Below, in pieces: positions 41,601-53,600 of a stretch of 64,000 nucleotides of DNA. The position numbers and the translations under genes were made by a program. Numbering within the stretch: position 1 is the stretch's first letter; the number at the start of each line of letters is the position of its first letter. The notes under the pieces are model-generated. The model searched no databases. It was not told the DNA's origin and saw only the letters and a list, made by a program, of their open reading frames with translations. The stretch lies in assembly GCF_000003605.2 (NCBI RefSeq), contig NW_003109985.1, positions 31,688 through 95,687 on the forward strand, written 5' to 3'. Source of the DNA: Saccoglossus kowalevskii. Lineage: Eukaryota > Hemichordata > Enteropneusta > Harrimaniidae.

Positions 41601-44600
41601 GCTGAATGTGAGAACGTAACATATTTATTTGTTGGTTTCTCATCTTCATCTTGCATCAGAACATTAACGCATGTCTTATTTGTTCTACGGTTTGTTTTTA
41701 GTTCAATTGATCGATCGTTGTTATCTTTGTGAATTATACGTCAGGATGAAATGTGTTCTACTGTAGAGCTGGTACGAAAAATATATATCATCTACGGTCG
41801 TACGCTTTCTGTTATTTGAGTCATTAGGAATAAATAAAGGTCAATTGTAAAGGTCTACAAAAATGCTCCACCCACAGTAAAAAAGAAAACCCACTCATAT
41901 TCATAAACTAAACGTGTTTCAAAGGATTTGTTGTCTCTTAGAAGATGGTGGATGAAGCCGTATAGGGACCAGGAAATGTGTACAGTCGTTTTTTCTCTCT
42001 CACAATGCATTTCCTTGTCATCAAGGTGCTGTAAATCGAAACCTCATTATAACAGTTCGGACTAGGTTTCCAGCAACTGAGTTTATTAGCGCGGAATGTC
42101 TCTGTCTGGCACTGTACTCGTATGTACGTTCGTCTGCCGCCCAACAAAGAACGCCGTTTTGACTGTAATGAGACCCGCGAGAAGGAAGACCACATTTTTC
42201 GCGTAATAATGGAGATATTACATTCGCTCGTAGACAAATTAGACAAGGCTTTCTTCAATCGTAACCTTCGTTGTGTACATTCCAAATGCGACAATACCGA
42301 TGCGATTTCAAAACGGGTTGCACCACAACCAACAATCCATCCCCCAATGATGTACGTAATGTTCTACTATTATTCATTTTTCGATCCAGCATTACATCTC
42401 TAGGCAGAAAACTTCATTTTTGTGACCATAAAATAAAATAATATTACCGGGTGTAATATAATTAAATATTTATATTTTGATGATACCCCAGAACGTGATT
42501 TATAAACGATTTCGTCCACAAAAACTGTGTAATAGTAACTGTAATAGTATCTCCTTCATTGCGTTTTTTTCCTGTTGAGAATTTTGACGATTCTACAGTA
42601 GGGCCTCTTCGAAATCGACAGTCATTACTGTACATATTTAAGTATAAAACATATATGAACGGCAACGTGTAATGTTTTGGTGCGATCTGGAATTTGCATA
42701 TACTACTTTACCCAGTCTATATTTTTAATAACACTCTCGTTTTTAAACCGACTGAAGATAGAAAGACTATGTGAAATAAAATGTTTGCACTTATTTTGAT
42801 AATTAGAGTGGTGGGCTCTGAAAGGTTAATAATGTGAAGCCACAAGTGTGTGAATAAAAAACACGTGTTTGTGTGTGTGTGTTTTTTCGAGTACGCTCCA
42901 ACATGCATCGGTACTGTGGAAAACGTAGACGATTATTGATTGTCATTCATATGACGAAACTAATAAATATTACTAAAATATTGACAACTAACACACCCAT
43001 AAAAACAAGGTTTCTGATTATATTCAGGGAAATACTGACGAAATGAAGCATAACAACAAATGCAACATACAACATAAGTATGATGTGGTGATTTTTAATC
43101 TTAGTTGATATCATATTATATATAAGCTTTGGAATAATTGCACATATACCCGTCCCCCTCATATATTTTTCAACGTCACCTGCTGATTGTGCTGTTATCA
43201 TCACTTGTTGATACTTTTGTAGATATCCTAAGTCTAAAACCATTATAATATAATTGTGTTGCAACCCTCGGTGGTAAATCACAATATGCGTCGAAACAAT
43301 TAAAGTGAATAAGTTGTACACAATCATTTACAACGATATAGAGTCTACAATGTTTTACACATCAGTATTCAACGCATATCATCACCGATCACAAGGCAGT
43401 ATTCACAAATGCAATCAGCTGCAAACGACGTACCTAGTAGACCGTATTCATTTGAATAAAAGACGATGACCAGACTATAAATCCAGTGTTAGGTATTTAG
43501 TGGTTGATACTGAAAACAAATCGCAAATGATTTGTAGGTGTTGTGTTCCTGGAAGTTTGTGAGAGTTCTCATATCTTTGCTTGTACGCATTAAAATTTTT
43601 ATATATATATATATAACTTAATCCGGTTCTCCAATATACGGATTAAGTAAATAGGTGTCATAAGTGCGATTAGCAGAACAGCTGCAACTTAAGTGCAATT
43701 TCATCACAGTTAGGATAAAACGCGATCCTTATCATGTCGGTATAGAGAATCCTTACGAGTTCATACCACTGATTTATGCTGTGACGTGAAGACTCGGTAC
43801 ACTGTCGAAGACGTTTCAGTGCAGCCCTAATAATCACTAGCTATTGAAATTGCACCAAATGAGCCCGTAAATCAACGAAATCGCAACCATCGACTGCGAT
43901 AGAAGATCCATTTCTCAGCCTGATTTTACAGCAAATAAACCGCTGATTCTCAAGTGTGCGATGAAGTCATCCTTCTTTCAGTCTCTACACTCTTTTCACA
44001 TCGTAGATGTACAGCTTGCTAAATCACAGTAATGACAAGCCTTTGTGTGTGCACGGTTCTATATCTATAAATGATATATGTTATAATGAGCGACAAGAAA
44101 ATCAACCCGTAAGGTAAGGAAGATCATTTAGAGTTTGAAAACGGTGCAGCGTGCAAACCATCACAAGATAAATACGGGGGCAGACAAATTACTAGGAACA
44201 TATAAGACACATCCCGCAGAGTAATGAATAACGATGCTAGTCACTGACCGTAAACAAGACGAATGCGCCCATCTTTGTTCTTCCTGGGGCTATCCAGATT
44301 GTTGAACTAATTACTGATTACCTTTAAATTGGCACGCGTCACCAATTTATAAGGAATGAGAAAACGATTTTCTTTCTTAGAAAAGTATTTACCATTCTGC
44401 CGAGGTCTGTATTAGTGATGACAAGATTCTGCATAGCAGTCAGCCTCGATGTGGTGCATATTCAGTGAGTACATCAACACCTGTCTGTTTTCAGTTTCTT
44501 TCATCCATGTACTCGCCCATGCAACACAAAAAATGTGTTTCACAATCAATAAGCCTCATTACCTTAAATATACTTGGTGTGAGAAAAGAAAAAAAAAAAA

Positions 44601-46091
44601 CTTTTTTTTCCACTCATATTTTGATATTCATATCTCGTGGGCGGTACATAAATATAATCGATTTATTTTACATGATGGGCAAACTAATATTGAATATTAT
44701 TGACAAAAATCTATCCATATGAGATATGTCGTATCAATGCGAGCTTGTTAATTAACAATGATGTGAGAGGCTGGCACTAGTGAGGTGTTCTAACACAAAT
44801 GATCTAATTCCTTCTGAAACAAATCCAACTTGATGACAATCTTCGACGCTATCGATTGATTTATTCCTTTTAGTGATGAGTTTCTGATAAAGGATTTCCA
44901 CCGAGAAATCAATAGTAACAGAAATGATATCCCTGTATGACGCAGGTACCATTTACTAATACTGAAAGTTCATGGTCTCCTTTGAATACCGTAACTAACG
45001 TAAATGTTGGACATTAATGTGGAATATCAAAGAAATGAAAGCCGTAAACGGTCGCTGTCTAAACTGTTTTTGACCATTGCTAATTGGGACGTAATTCTAA
45101 CGCCATACATTATACTCGATTTGTGATGAGAAACTTTCTCAAGGTCAATTTCCTTAATCGTCGGTATAATTACAAAACGTACAACTGAGGACAAAGTGCT
45201 GATCGTATATCGGTCAAAGTATCCGACACGTTGCATCACGGAAACGTGTGCATCAATAGTGTACACAGTTTGCAATTAGATATTTAGTTGTCAGATTGAT
45301 GTCGATTTCGAAAATTTATATTCAAATGAGTCATGCAAAAATAGCTCAGAAAGATTTTCAATCGGCTATATCCCTGACGTGTAACCTTTATAGCATTGGT
45401 GATAATCGATCAATTTGCCGACATGGTAACGTTAGATTCATTATTTGCCTATAACACTTTACATTTGTCAGACTTATTTTTTTCATACAGTAAAGCGTGG
45501 GTGGCAATAATAATATCCAATTGCGAATGACCAATTGGCCGATGGATGTATGATCAATCTGACTTACAAATGCAACTACTGGAATCATACATGTTCATGT
45601 AAGGAACATCTTTACTCACCCACCAACAGGGAACGTGAGATGGGTTTAGACCGTCGTGAAGTTTTTTGTTTTTACCCAGCTGCAAAACAAATCAACAGTG
45701 GTGGTTGTCCATGTAAAATTACGTAGATCAATCCTTTGTGTTTTTTGGGTTGCTAGTGGAGACATCTTCAGCATAGCTAATCTTTCACCATCTATCAGAT
45801 ACACCCCGACTCGAATAGGTCAAGATTTGTTGGAACGCATTTGCATACCCTACACAACACACTTTCCAAATGCCTATCTGTCTCGACAGAAGGCAGACTG
45901 CTATGTTATCACTTTGAATGTCTAAATGTATTCACCGAACATACTGTAATGAATACAATCATATTCATCAGAACAATCTAAGTGATGAACATTTATTCGC
46001 ATCTGTTGTACAATATTTTTGTTTTGTTTTTTTTTCCTTCTTTACACAGAAGTGATCTCGAACTCACAACTTCAAGTGCAGTAAATTAATA
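26683..46091. other. Gene desert, about 19 kb
   Basis: No exon, RNA gene or transposon protein can be supported. Frames reach 126 codons (42947-43327, minus, hydrophobic, no motif). The pair at 42122-42403 plus and 41938-42294 minus sits in a locally GC-richer patch but has no recognisable domain. Simple tracts include (ATGGTA)n near 30583-30604, (AT)n at 43601-43615 next to a 10-bp inverted repeat (43616-43648), and a polyA/polyT foldback near 44584-44609. A tRNA-5'-half-like string is at about 40756-40800. The region could be a regulatory desert or the intron of a gene whose exons lie outside the window. Confidence 0.55.
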
Positions 46092-46190
46092 TATTCTATT
46101 CTATTCTATTCTATTCTATTCTATTCTATTCTATTCTATTCTATTCTATTCTATTCTATTCTATTCTATTCTATTCTATTCTATTCTATT
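46092..46190 (+). repeat. Pentanucleotide microsatellite (ATTCT)n, about 20 copies
   Basis: This is an essentially perfect run of ATTCT (AGAAT on the other strand) of about 99 bases. It is immediately preceded by the string GATCTCGAACTCACAAC (46054-46070), whose complement resembles a Pol III B-box, so the array might be the end of an old tRNA-derived SINE. That link is weak, because no A-box is visible at the expected distance. Perfect repeats of this length are usually polymorphic. Confidence 0.95.
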
Positions 46191-49025
46191 AATGTGATGG
46201 GTTTGAATGTTCGTAATATGCCTGACATTTATATTAAGTTATAAATTGTTTTAATTTAAAATAATCAAATGTATGTTCTGTCATTAAATAGAGCGTTTTA
46301 TACTTAATGATATATTACTAAGCTATAGTTATGTGCAATTATATATACTAGGTTGAACGGATTATCGTACATCTAGGAGTTCTTATTCTGACTGCACGCG
46401 TCTCTTGCAATTATCGATCTATTGTGTATAATTTACGCAACCTTTCAATCCAGCTGCAATCTAGAACAATGGCCGAAAGAAATACTTATAATATTTCCCC
46501 TTCTAAGATACGAATATTTTCGTCTCCTAGCAACAAGAACCCTAGTATAGCACACGTAATTTGTATTTTGTAATATAATGTCCGCTCAAAGGTTTATTTA
46601 TTTTTGCATTCAAGTATTGTATAATGAAACAAAAATGCTACCACAGCAGGATATATTCTGCAGTTCAAGGTTAAACTTTTTGTTATTGCTAGGAATAAAC
46701 ACCAAACAACTCAAACCGGGCTCACTCTGGCATATTATGCATGCATAATGTTCGGTACTTGTGTACTTTGACAGACAATTAGTTCATGCCTTACAACATT
46801 ACAGATTCGATATAATCATAAAAAAGTGTCTTCCAGTTAATGGTGATCTCGTGAATGACTGACTCGCGGGCCCCGTCGAGATAAAACACAAACTGCCGTA
46901 GATGAATCTGTGAACTATGACACCACACTCCCAATGCTTGGTGTACACAAAAAAGCGTATATGCTTTTACTATTATGCCTAAAAAACAGATATTAATTTA
47001 TTGGTAAAATCACCCGTTTCGTAAATAATAACATAATTGTATTGAATAGCAGTAGATAGTTCAATCGCATTCATGCGAGGATTCTCACACAATATTATTC
47101 CCATTCCATCTCTTTAAGTGCCTTGCCATGAATTCATTGGTGAAAGATTTGCACTGCTACAAAGGTACTAACATAATAATATACGTGATGTTATACATGT
47201 ACATATTTTCATACACAGGTCTATAACATAACGCTGGAAAACTAGTTGTTGCCGTCAACCTTTTGGAATTAGGGTGCAGACATGTCAAACAATTCTCAGA
47301 CATGTTATTTCAGTCTTATGTATGCAAATAATTCGACAACTCGTCTATTACAAATATAACCTGGCCAATTGTACATTATCTCGTAGGCAAGGTGCGCAAT
47401 GCCGTTATATTATTTTGCGTGTACTGCGCAATCACGTGTGTTCCCGAGGTTTGTCCCCAAACCAGCACTGTCACGTAAAAACGACAGTGGCGATGAAACA
47501 TTCATTCGATAGCAATGTTGGAACTTATTGACATACCAAATCAGACACAACTCGATTATAAATTGGATCTAACCAACACAATTTAATTCCAATCGCAGTA
47601 ACTCATCTGAAATGTTACAGATCCAGGGAATATGTGACATAATTTAGTCTGTGATAAATCAACAATGAAACTGACAAGATATGGTACAACGCAGTGTATA
47701 TGATGCATATTTGCTATGGCAATAAAACATAAAACTGATTGTGTAATCTGAGGCGAAAGCTGACTTCGCCTCTTATAAATTCTTTCTATCTAGTATGTTG
47801 ACAATTTACAGTCGACAACACGAATATATATCTATAAGGGCCATATCACAGAAATATAACACAATCAATATAAATAAGAGTACTCAGATATACATGGCAC
47901 AATATTATACATTTATAAGTTCAAAATTACAGTACCGTGAGCATAAAGTCCATGTATTTCACACATAATGTAAATAAGTGCACATGAAAGGAAACTCCAG
48001 TTCACTCTTGTAATTCACGGCAAATCCTAAAAGTGTCCAGGTGATTTGCAATCAGACAAGGCTGAATATATGGGCTTCCAAACATGATGGAAGTGTTAAA
48101 ATAAGTGTATTTACAGAAACATTTAGAACACTGACAACTAACTGTTCACGTCTTTTTTACTGAACTAGTCCGCTTGTTTATGGGTTATGTACCCTTTGAC
48201 ATCAAGCTGTGAGATTATACATAAGACGGTTGAATCAATCTAAGGGGTGCTCGATAGTCGTCAGAGAAGCTCAAGTCGAGGCCGTTACGATCGGTTACTG
48301 GACTAAAATGTATAGAGTATGATAGCAATTAGTACAGAATCGGGCGCGCCCAGAGACATTTGGTATTACGTTATGACACATTCAATTGTAAATAACGATA
48401 TTACAATACGTGTACGTCTCACAACATCGTTATATACAAGTTTAGTAACGCGTAATGGGAGTGTACGATATTTATTGAGCTTCCGTGACAACTTGAGACC
48501 ATCCTTAGCTCAACTGTTCATGGATTCTATCAAACAGATGAATACTGTAAAAATGATTTTAATACTTCAAAATAAGTGAAAGAATGTCTGTTTTAAATCC
48601 CAAATGCTAGGTTTTACACTCCGTCGAATGAGCAATTACCGGGTCGCTAAAACATGAAAGTAATTAATTTTGGTCGAAAACACCATATTTACATTGCTCA
48701 CTCTATAATATCGAAACACAGCCAGTAATGTGGGGTCTGTTTCAATTGTTCGTGGACATTGTCTATAATATTAGGGTCAAATGTAACGTTAGTCTGATGA
48801 CCATGCACATTTGACACTATGCCTTTAAGTATAATATAATATAACATGTATATTTACATATTGATACATTTATATCTGTTTACAAAGTCATTCTTACAGC
48901 ACCGTCATGGTATGCCACTCCACTGGTACGAATCACAACATTTCTAAAGCATCTTCAGATTTCTTGAACGTAGAAATTGTTTTTCGATACCATGTTCTGA
49001 AACAATTCGATAACCAGTATGTTGT
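46191..49025. other. Intergenic DNA downstream of the receptor gene
   Basis: No gene is supported. A perfect 16-bp palindrome (ATTATGCATGCATAAT, 46734-46749) and a hairpin at 47750-47772 (GAGGCGAA / TTCGCCTC) are present, both near chance expectation. The first 250 bases downstream of the receptor stop codon (minus strand) contain no canonical AATAAA signal. The 3' UTR may be longer, use a variant signal, or be spliced. Confidence 0.55.
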
Positions 49026-50204
49026 CTATAATTGAACAGGCTCTGGGTCTCCGTCGCTTTTTCCTAGTTTTCCATTGGTGGGGGAGTCACTCAACATTAT
49101 AGCATGAGTCTGACAATTTTTCATATTCATCGAGTTTGTCACATCCGTCTCCTGACTGCGGAGATGTTTCCTTTTATTTGAAGGTTTCCGAAAATGGCTG
49201 ACGCTCATTTCAATTTGGAGGTCTGTAGCGCATGCAAACGCCTTCTGGAAGCTCTTTTTAAAATTGTCACTTAGAAAAGCGTAGAGAATAGGATTGGCGC
49301 TACTGTTGGCATAGCCCAACGACTGGGCAAAGTAGTACGCGATTCTCCATTTGTAAAACGCAGCCTTCGAATGCATAACAGCATAGTGCATTGCCACATT
49401 GAGGATGTAATAAGGTGACCAACAAATAAAAAACACACCTACCACAACAGTGACCAATTTGGTTACCTTGCGTGTCTTTTTCCCTTTCGAACCAGGCGCT
49501 CCGACTTGCCGCAGGCGATTCAACATTAAAATGTAGGCGGTGCATATAATCAGCAGTGGGATGATATATCCCATCATGAACGTGAAATAAGAAAACACCA
49601 ACCCCCAGTCCTCCTGATCAAGAGTGGAGTTGCCGAATAGAAAAATCCAATTCGGGCCACAGCCATAGCTTCCCATTCTCTCATCGTAATCAGATCGAAC
49701 GGCTGCTGTAAACCATGAGACGAGTATCAAGACCAAAGCCCACACACATCCACTGACCGCGTTAGCAATTCGTGGGGTACGTATATTCACAGACTTCACT
49801 GGGTGTACGACAGCAATATACCGGTCTATGCTCATGACTGTTAGAAAATATATACTTGCAAACTGGTTAATTATATCATTTGTCAACAATATTTTACACC
49901 ATGCCGTCCCGTACGGCCATGTTTCCATCACAAAGTGAGAGATGCTGAACGGAATTCCCAGCAAGTACAGCTCGTCGGCTATGGCCAAGTTTAAAATATA
50001 TGTATTAGTCACAGTTTTCATTTTTGAAAATCGAAGTATTACGTAGATAACCAGGGAGTTACCAATAAGGCCAACCACACACGCGATGGCCCAGAGTATG
50101 GATAATATGATTTTATCTGCCTTAACACTAGTGTCTCTGTTATCCGTTGAATTCACCATTAAAGTAAAGATATCATAAACAGTGTCGTTGCCATAGGATT
50201 CCAT
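49026..50204 (-). CDS. Somatostatin / allatostatin-C receptor-like GPCR, 392 aa, intronless
   Basis: This is a class A peptide receptor of the plasma membrane. Family members bind somatostatin or allatostatin-C peptides and usually couple to Gi/o. Seven hydrophobic segments lie at about residues 31-56, 69-90, 104-127, 146-168, 203-228, 247-270 and 287-309. Hallmarks are N72..D77 in NLAIADELYLLGIPF (TM2), typical of somatostatin receptors; C103 and C182 for the extracellular disulfide; D110 at position 3.32, the Asp that contacts the peptide Lys in somatostatin receptors; DRYIAVVHP at 127-135; RKVTKLV entering TM6; CWSP at 261-264 (usually CWLP or CWMP); NPILY at 304-308; and helix 8 with LSDNFKKSF and Cys325, a possible palmitoylation site. 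N-glycosylation sequons are N6 and N18 in the N terminus and N191 in loop 2. The start codon has a good context (ACAACCATGG), and the length is normal for the family. The frame is complete in one exon. It could be assigned to an opioid/galanin-like sister group, but the TM2 and helix 8 signatures favour the SSTR/AstC group. The sequence alone does not say which ligand it binds. Confidence 0.95.
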   Translation of the reverse strand: MESYGNDTVYDIFTLMVNSTDNRDTSVKADKIILSILWAIACVVGLIGNSLVIYVILRFSKMKTVTNTYILNLAIADELYLLGIPFSISHFVMETWPYGTAWCKILLTNDIINQFASIYFLTVMSIDRYIAVVHPVKSVNIRTPRIANAVSGCVWALVLILVSWFTAAVRSDYDERMGSYGCGPNWIFLFGNSTLDQEDWGLVFSYFTFMMGYIIPLLIICTAYILMLNRLRQVGAPGSKGKKTRKVTKLVTVVVGVFFICWSPYYILNVAMHYAVMHSKAAFYKWRIAYYFAQSLGYANSSANPILYAFLSDNFKKSFQKAFACATDLQIEMSVSHFRKPSNKRKHLRSQETDVTNSMNMKNCQTHAIMLSDSPTNGKLGKSDGDPEPVQL

Positions 50205-50640
50205 GGTTGTACGTGAGCGGTTGATTGCTTGGCTGAATGCTTAGTGGAATACAATTCTAAAGTCCCGTCCTCTTAAAAACTGACGATGTATTGCGGTGTG
50301 ATAGTAACGTGATATGGCTATGTTAGTCTCTTCGTTCAACGTCGATGTGCACACTCAATGGCAGATCATTTTAGCGCTGTTGAAACATGTGCTCACAACT
50401 GCGTTTGACATGATTCGATATTGGAAGAGCAGCCTGTTGTGGTGCTGTTCAAACCGCTCGGCGAGTGATAATGCTGCTCGACGTTCCGTGCTCACACAGC
50501 TTCGCTAGGTTAGGTGGACGGCAGCGGATTATGTAAATTGGTTCCTCCTCTTCACCCAACATACGTCAGTCATAAATGGACGTTTCCAATTGGCCAGCGC
50601 CAAAATCCCCCCTAGCAGACTCAATTTCATCCAATCCCTG
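50205..50640 (-). promoter_or_regulatory. Putative 5' UTR / promoter region of the receptor gene
   Basis: Directly upstream of the start codon the DNA is visibly GC-richer than the flanking desert, as promoters often are. It contains a CRE-like TACGTCA (about 50564-50570) and a CCAATTGG motif (about 50589-50596) with CCAAT on both strands. No TATA box is convincingly placed and the transcription start cannot be located. A spliced non-coding 5' exon further upstream is possible. A 64-codon plus-strand frame (50314-50508) is not considered a gene. Confidence 0.35.
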
Positions 50641-53600
50641 CAAAATTATCAAATACTGTTTAAGCCTGCAGACAAGAACAGCGCCCACATGAGGACATAT
50701 CTAAACATACAACCGGAGGTATAGGTATATAAAATATTGAAAAAGAGCTTTCGTGAGTCCTGCTGCGTAACCACGCTTAATATGCGTGACCATTCGTCAG
50801 TATGATAAATAGCGATTTATTTAATGACGGGGAATTATGTAACGCGGTCTTAATTATAATAATTCTGCCAAATATAATTTGACGGGTGCGCTTCAATATA
50901 TGGAATCATTCTGTGCTAAAATAAGACTAATAACACATGTAATAATAGACATTAATTATAATCATCTATAATCAGCATAATGCTTGCTTGTTCGTTTGGC
51001 GAATGGGTATGTGATGAGTATAATCGCATATTGCAATTAACCTAGCTATTATGAATATTCAAATTGCATATTGTATAAGCACCTACACCCCGGCGATTGT
51101 GCGTAGATGCGTGTTGTATAGCCGTATACTGACGTATCGCTCTCCAATAACGCGAGACAATATGTCAACAGAATGCTGGTATTGCAAAACGTGTTTTTGT
51201 ACCAAGGAGTTAGACTGTGTGAAATCTTGGTCTTGGGATAAAACATTCACACTGACGATAAGGATCTCACTATATAGGGGAGGGGTGAAATAATCCCAAA
51301 TTGTGCATAATTTTATGATACTCGGTGAACAACCATCTAAACACCTACATTAATAAATTACTATCGACATTTGTCATGCAGTTATATAACTACGCCATTC
51401 ATCGCTTGGTCGAATTCGTTTTGCCTTAGCAAAACTCACGAATCTTCACCGCTTTGTCGCTTGTCAGAAAGCAATCGTTCATTCGGAACAAAAAATGAGG
51501 CCCCCTATTTTGCTGTTTCCTGAATCGGGTAGAACGATCAAATAAATAAACGTGGCAGAAAATGAGTTTCCGCAGCGACTGTCTGATAAACGAGCACGGC
51601 AATTACCCACAATATCAGTGAAATGGGTGACGTAATGTTTAATTAGTTTAATGTTAAATGTCAGATTATAAATAGTAAACAGCGTTTAGAATTTTAGGTT
51701 GTTTTTAGTAGTGTAGTGCAAGGTCACAACATGAAGCAACAAGGTCTTATGACGTGTTAGTGGGATTGCACAAAGATGTCCTGCAGCTTAGCAGCATGTA
51801 ATCGACAAGGTCAAAATTAGGGGCGCATCTGGCCAATATTTTTCATTAGGTACAATTATTCTGGAACTAACAACACTAACATTCTCAAAGAGCAGTGCTA
51901 CCTATTCGGTACTGTACATATGTTTTATACTCGACGAGACCGAAGATATACGTCAATATTAAACACTAAATGTCAATGTTCAAATGGGGTAAATCATCTT
52001 CATTCAAATATGATCAATCTTATATTCATTAAATTTCAAATTACATTATTTTTTTTTCGAGAGTATCATTTCGGAATACGGCCATCAACAATCTAAAGGA
52101 AATAGTGATGCTATTTATTGAGACGGCGGCGAATGACTTGTTTACCCGATTTTTTAAACTGTTGTGTATTGATCCATGATTCGCATGAGAGGCTTTGTGC
52201 CGCCCTCTGAAATAGCATCTGTGACTATTTTCGGTCAATGGAAGAATCGAAAATGTCAATCAGTTCAAATCTCACATCTCGTAAAATTTCTATATGAGGG
52301 CACTTCTTTAGTACGGTTATGTTAGAAATTATTTAGAAATTATCTTTATGCAGCATAAGATATTTCAGTCACATCAGTTCCAATTTGTTTGCCTACAATG
52401 GATAAATGAATGGCCGCTTGCTAAATATTGAATATATTGGTTACTTTATAATAAGAATTTTAGAATTATGTGATATATATTGTGAAATATACTGTATTGA
52501 AATGAATAGATAATTTAAATAGGTAATTACAGACCAGATAACCACAATAATTTGCCTTGTGCTCGTTATTTATAATAATCACCACCTCCAAATGACATGT
52601 AAATGCATAAATTAAAAATTGACCTATTCATTGACGACTGATAAGCCCAATGTCGTACATCAACGACATCAGGTAATATGCGAATTAGGTCGGCAATGAG
52701 AAAACATGCATTATCTGACATGTGCAATCGAGCATCTTCTCTGATTTTGTTTCGCTATGGTGTTGACGGAAATGTCGGATGTCAGCTTGTGGAATGAATG
52801 GCTCTCGGCGGTGCAGAACGATGATTCCATGCTCTTGGTCAACGCTTCTCGCCGCAAGTGTCAGTAGCAGTCACGAATAAAAAATTACCTATTCTTTCTG
52901 AACTCCGAATTGTTATTATAATATACCCAATTGGTCGTCGCTTCCTTGGCTTATATCTAAATCTACGAGTTGTTTAACGACTTTATCTAGGCTGTCAATA
53001 CAACTTCCGAATGAGTTATGGATTTGTATCATGCGTAGGTAGATGATAAGTATATTTCAATATCCTTTATCCTGTTATGTATGCAATCTGGGTCTAGAAC
53101 ATTGCTAGTTAAATATCACAATTCTCCGCACATCGAACACACATTACATAGAACCCTGGAATGCAATTTCAGCGCTATCACAAACAAAGTGAGCTCACAC
53201 GAAAATATCAGGTCATACAAGAATTTGTTGGCTCTCCGTTAAATATATTAATAAAAGACATTAATAAAATAAAACGCAATAGATATGTATTCAGGCGCAT
53301 CTATTAAAGGTAGCCATGTGAGTGTATAATAAATCATCTGACAAGGCAATATCGACCGCACACTCGTTAAAACGTCTCTTAGATACATATTTCTTAACTG
53401 GTCTTTGTTATTCTTTGGCAAATTACAATTTCCAATTCAGTAGTATTGTCAGCTACTTCTCAGGTATATAGTTTTGTCAGATAAGTTAAAATATAAATTG
53501 TAGAAGGACTGGACAGTACACAGATTGTGCATGGCCTGTTGTTTGTTGACAAGGGTGTACATGCATATGTCTGTAATTTCCAATTGGTGACCTATTTTTC

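Noticed and set aside
41938-42403. Overlapping 118- and 93-codon frames on opposite strands
   Set aside because: No recognisable domain on either strand. Two-strand openness in a GC-richer patch is expected by chance in a 64-kb window.
42947-43327. 126-codon hydrophobic minus-strand frame
   Set aside because: Hydrophobicity follows from T-rich DNA. No membrane-protein family motif is visible.
43616-43648. Perfect 10-bp inverted repeat (ACTTAATCCG / CGGATTAAGT)
   Set aside because: About one such stem with a loop this size is expected by chance in 64 kb. No T-run, copy or context supports a function.
46734-46749. 16-bp perfect palindrome ATTATGCATGCATAAT (POU-like half sites)
   Set aside because: About one perfect 16-bp palindrome is expected by chance in this length. 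No supporting context.
49300-49545. 81-codon frame overlapping the receptor
   Set aside because: It is an out-of-frame shadow of the GPCR coding sequence.
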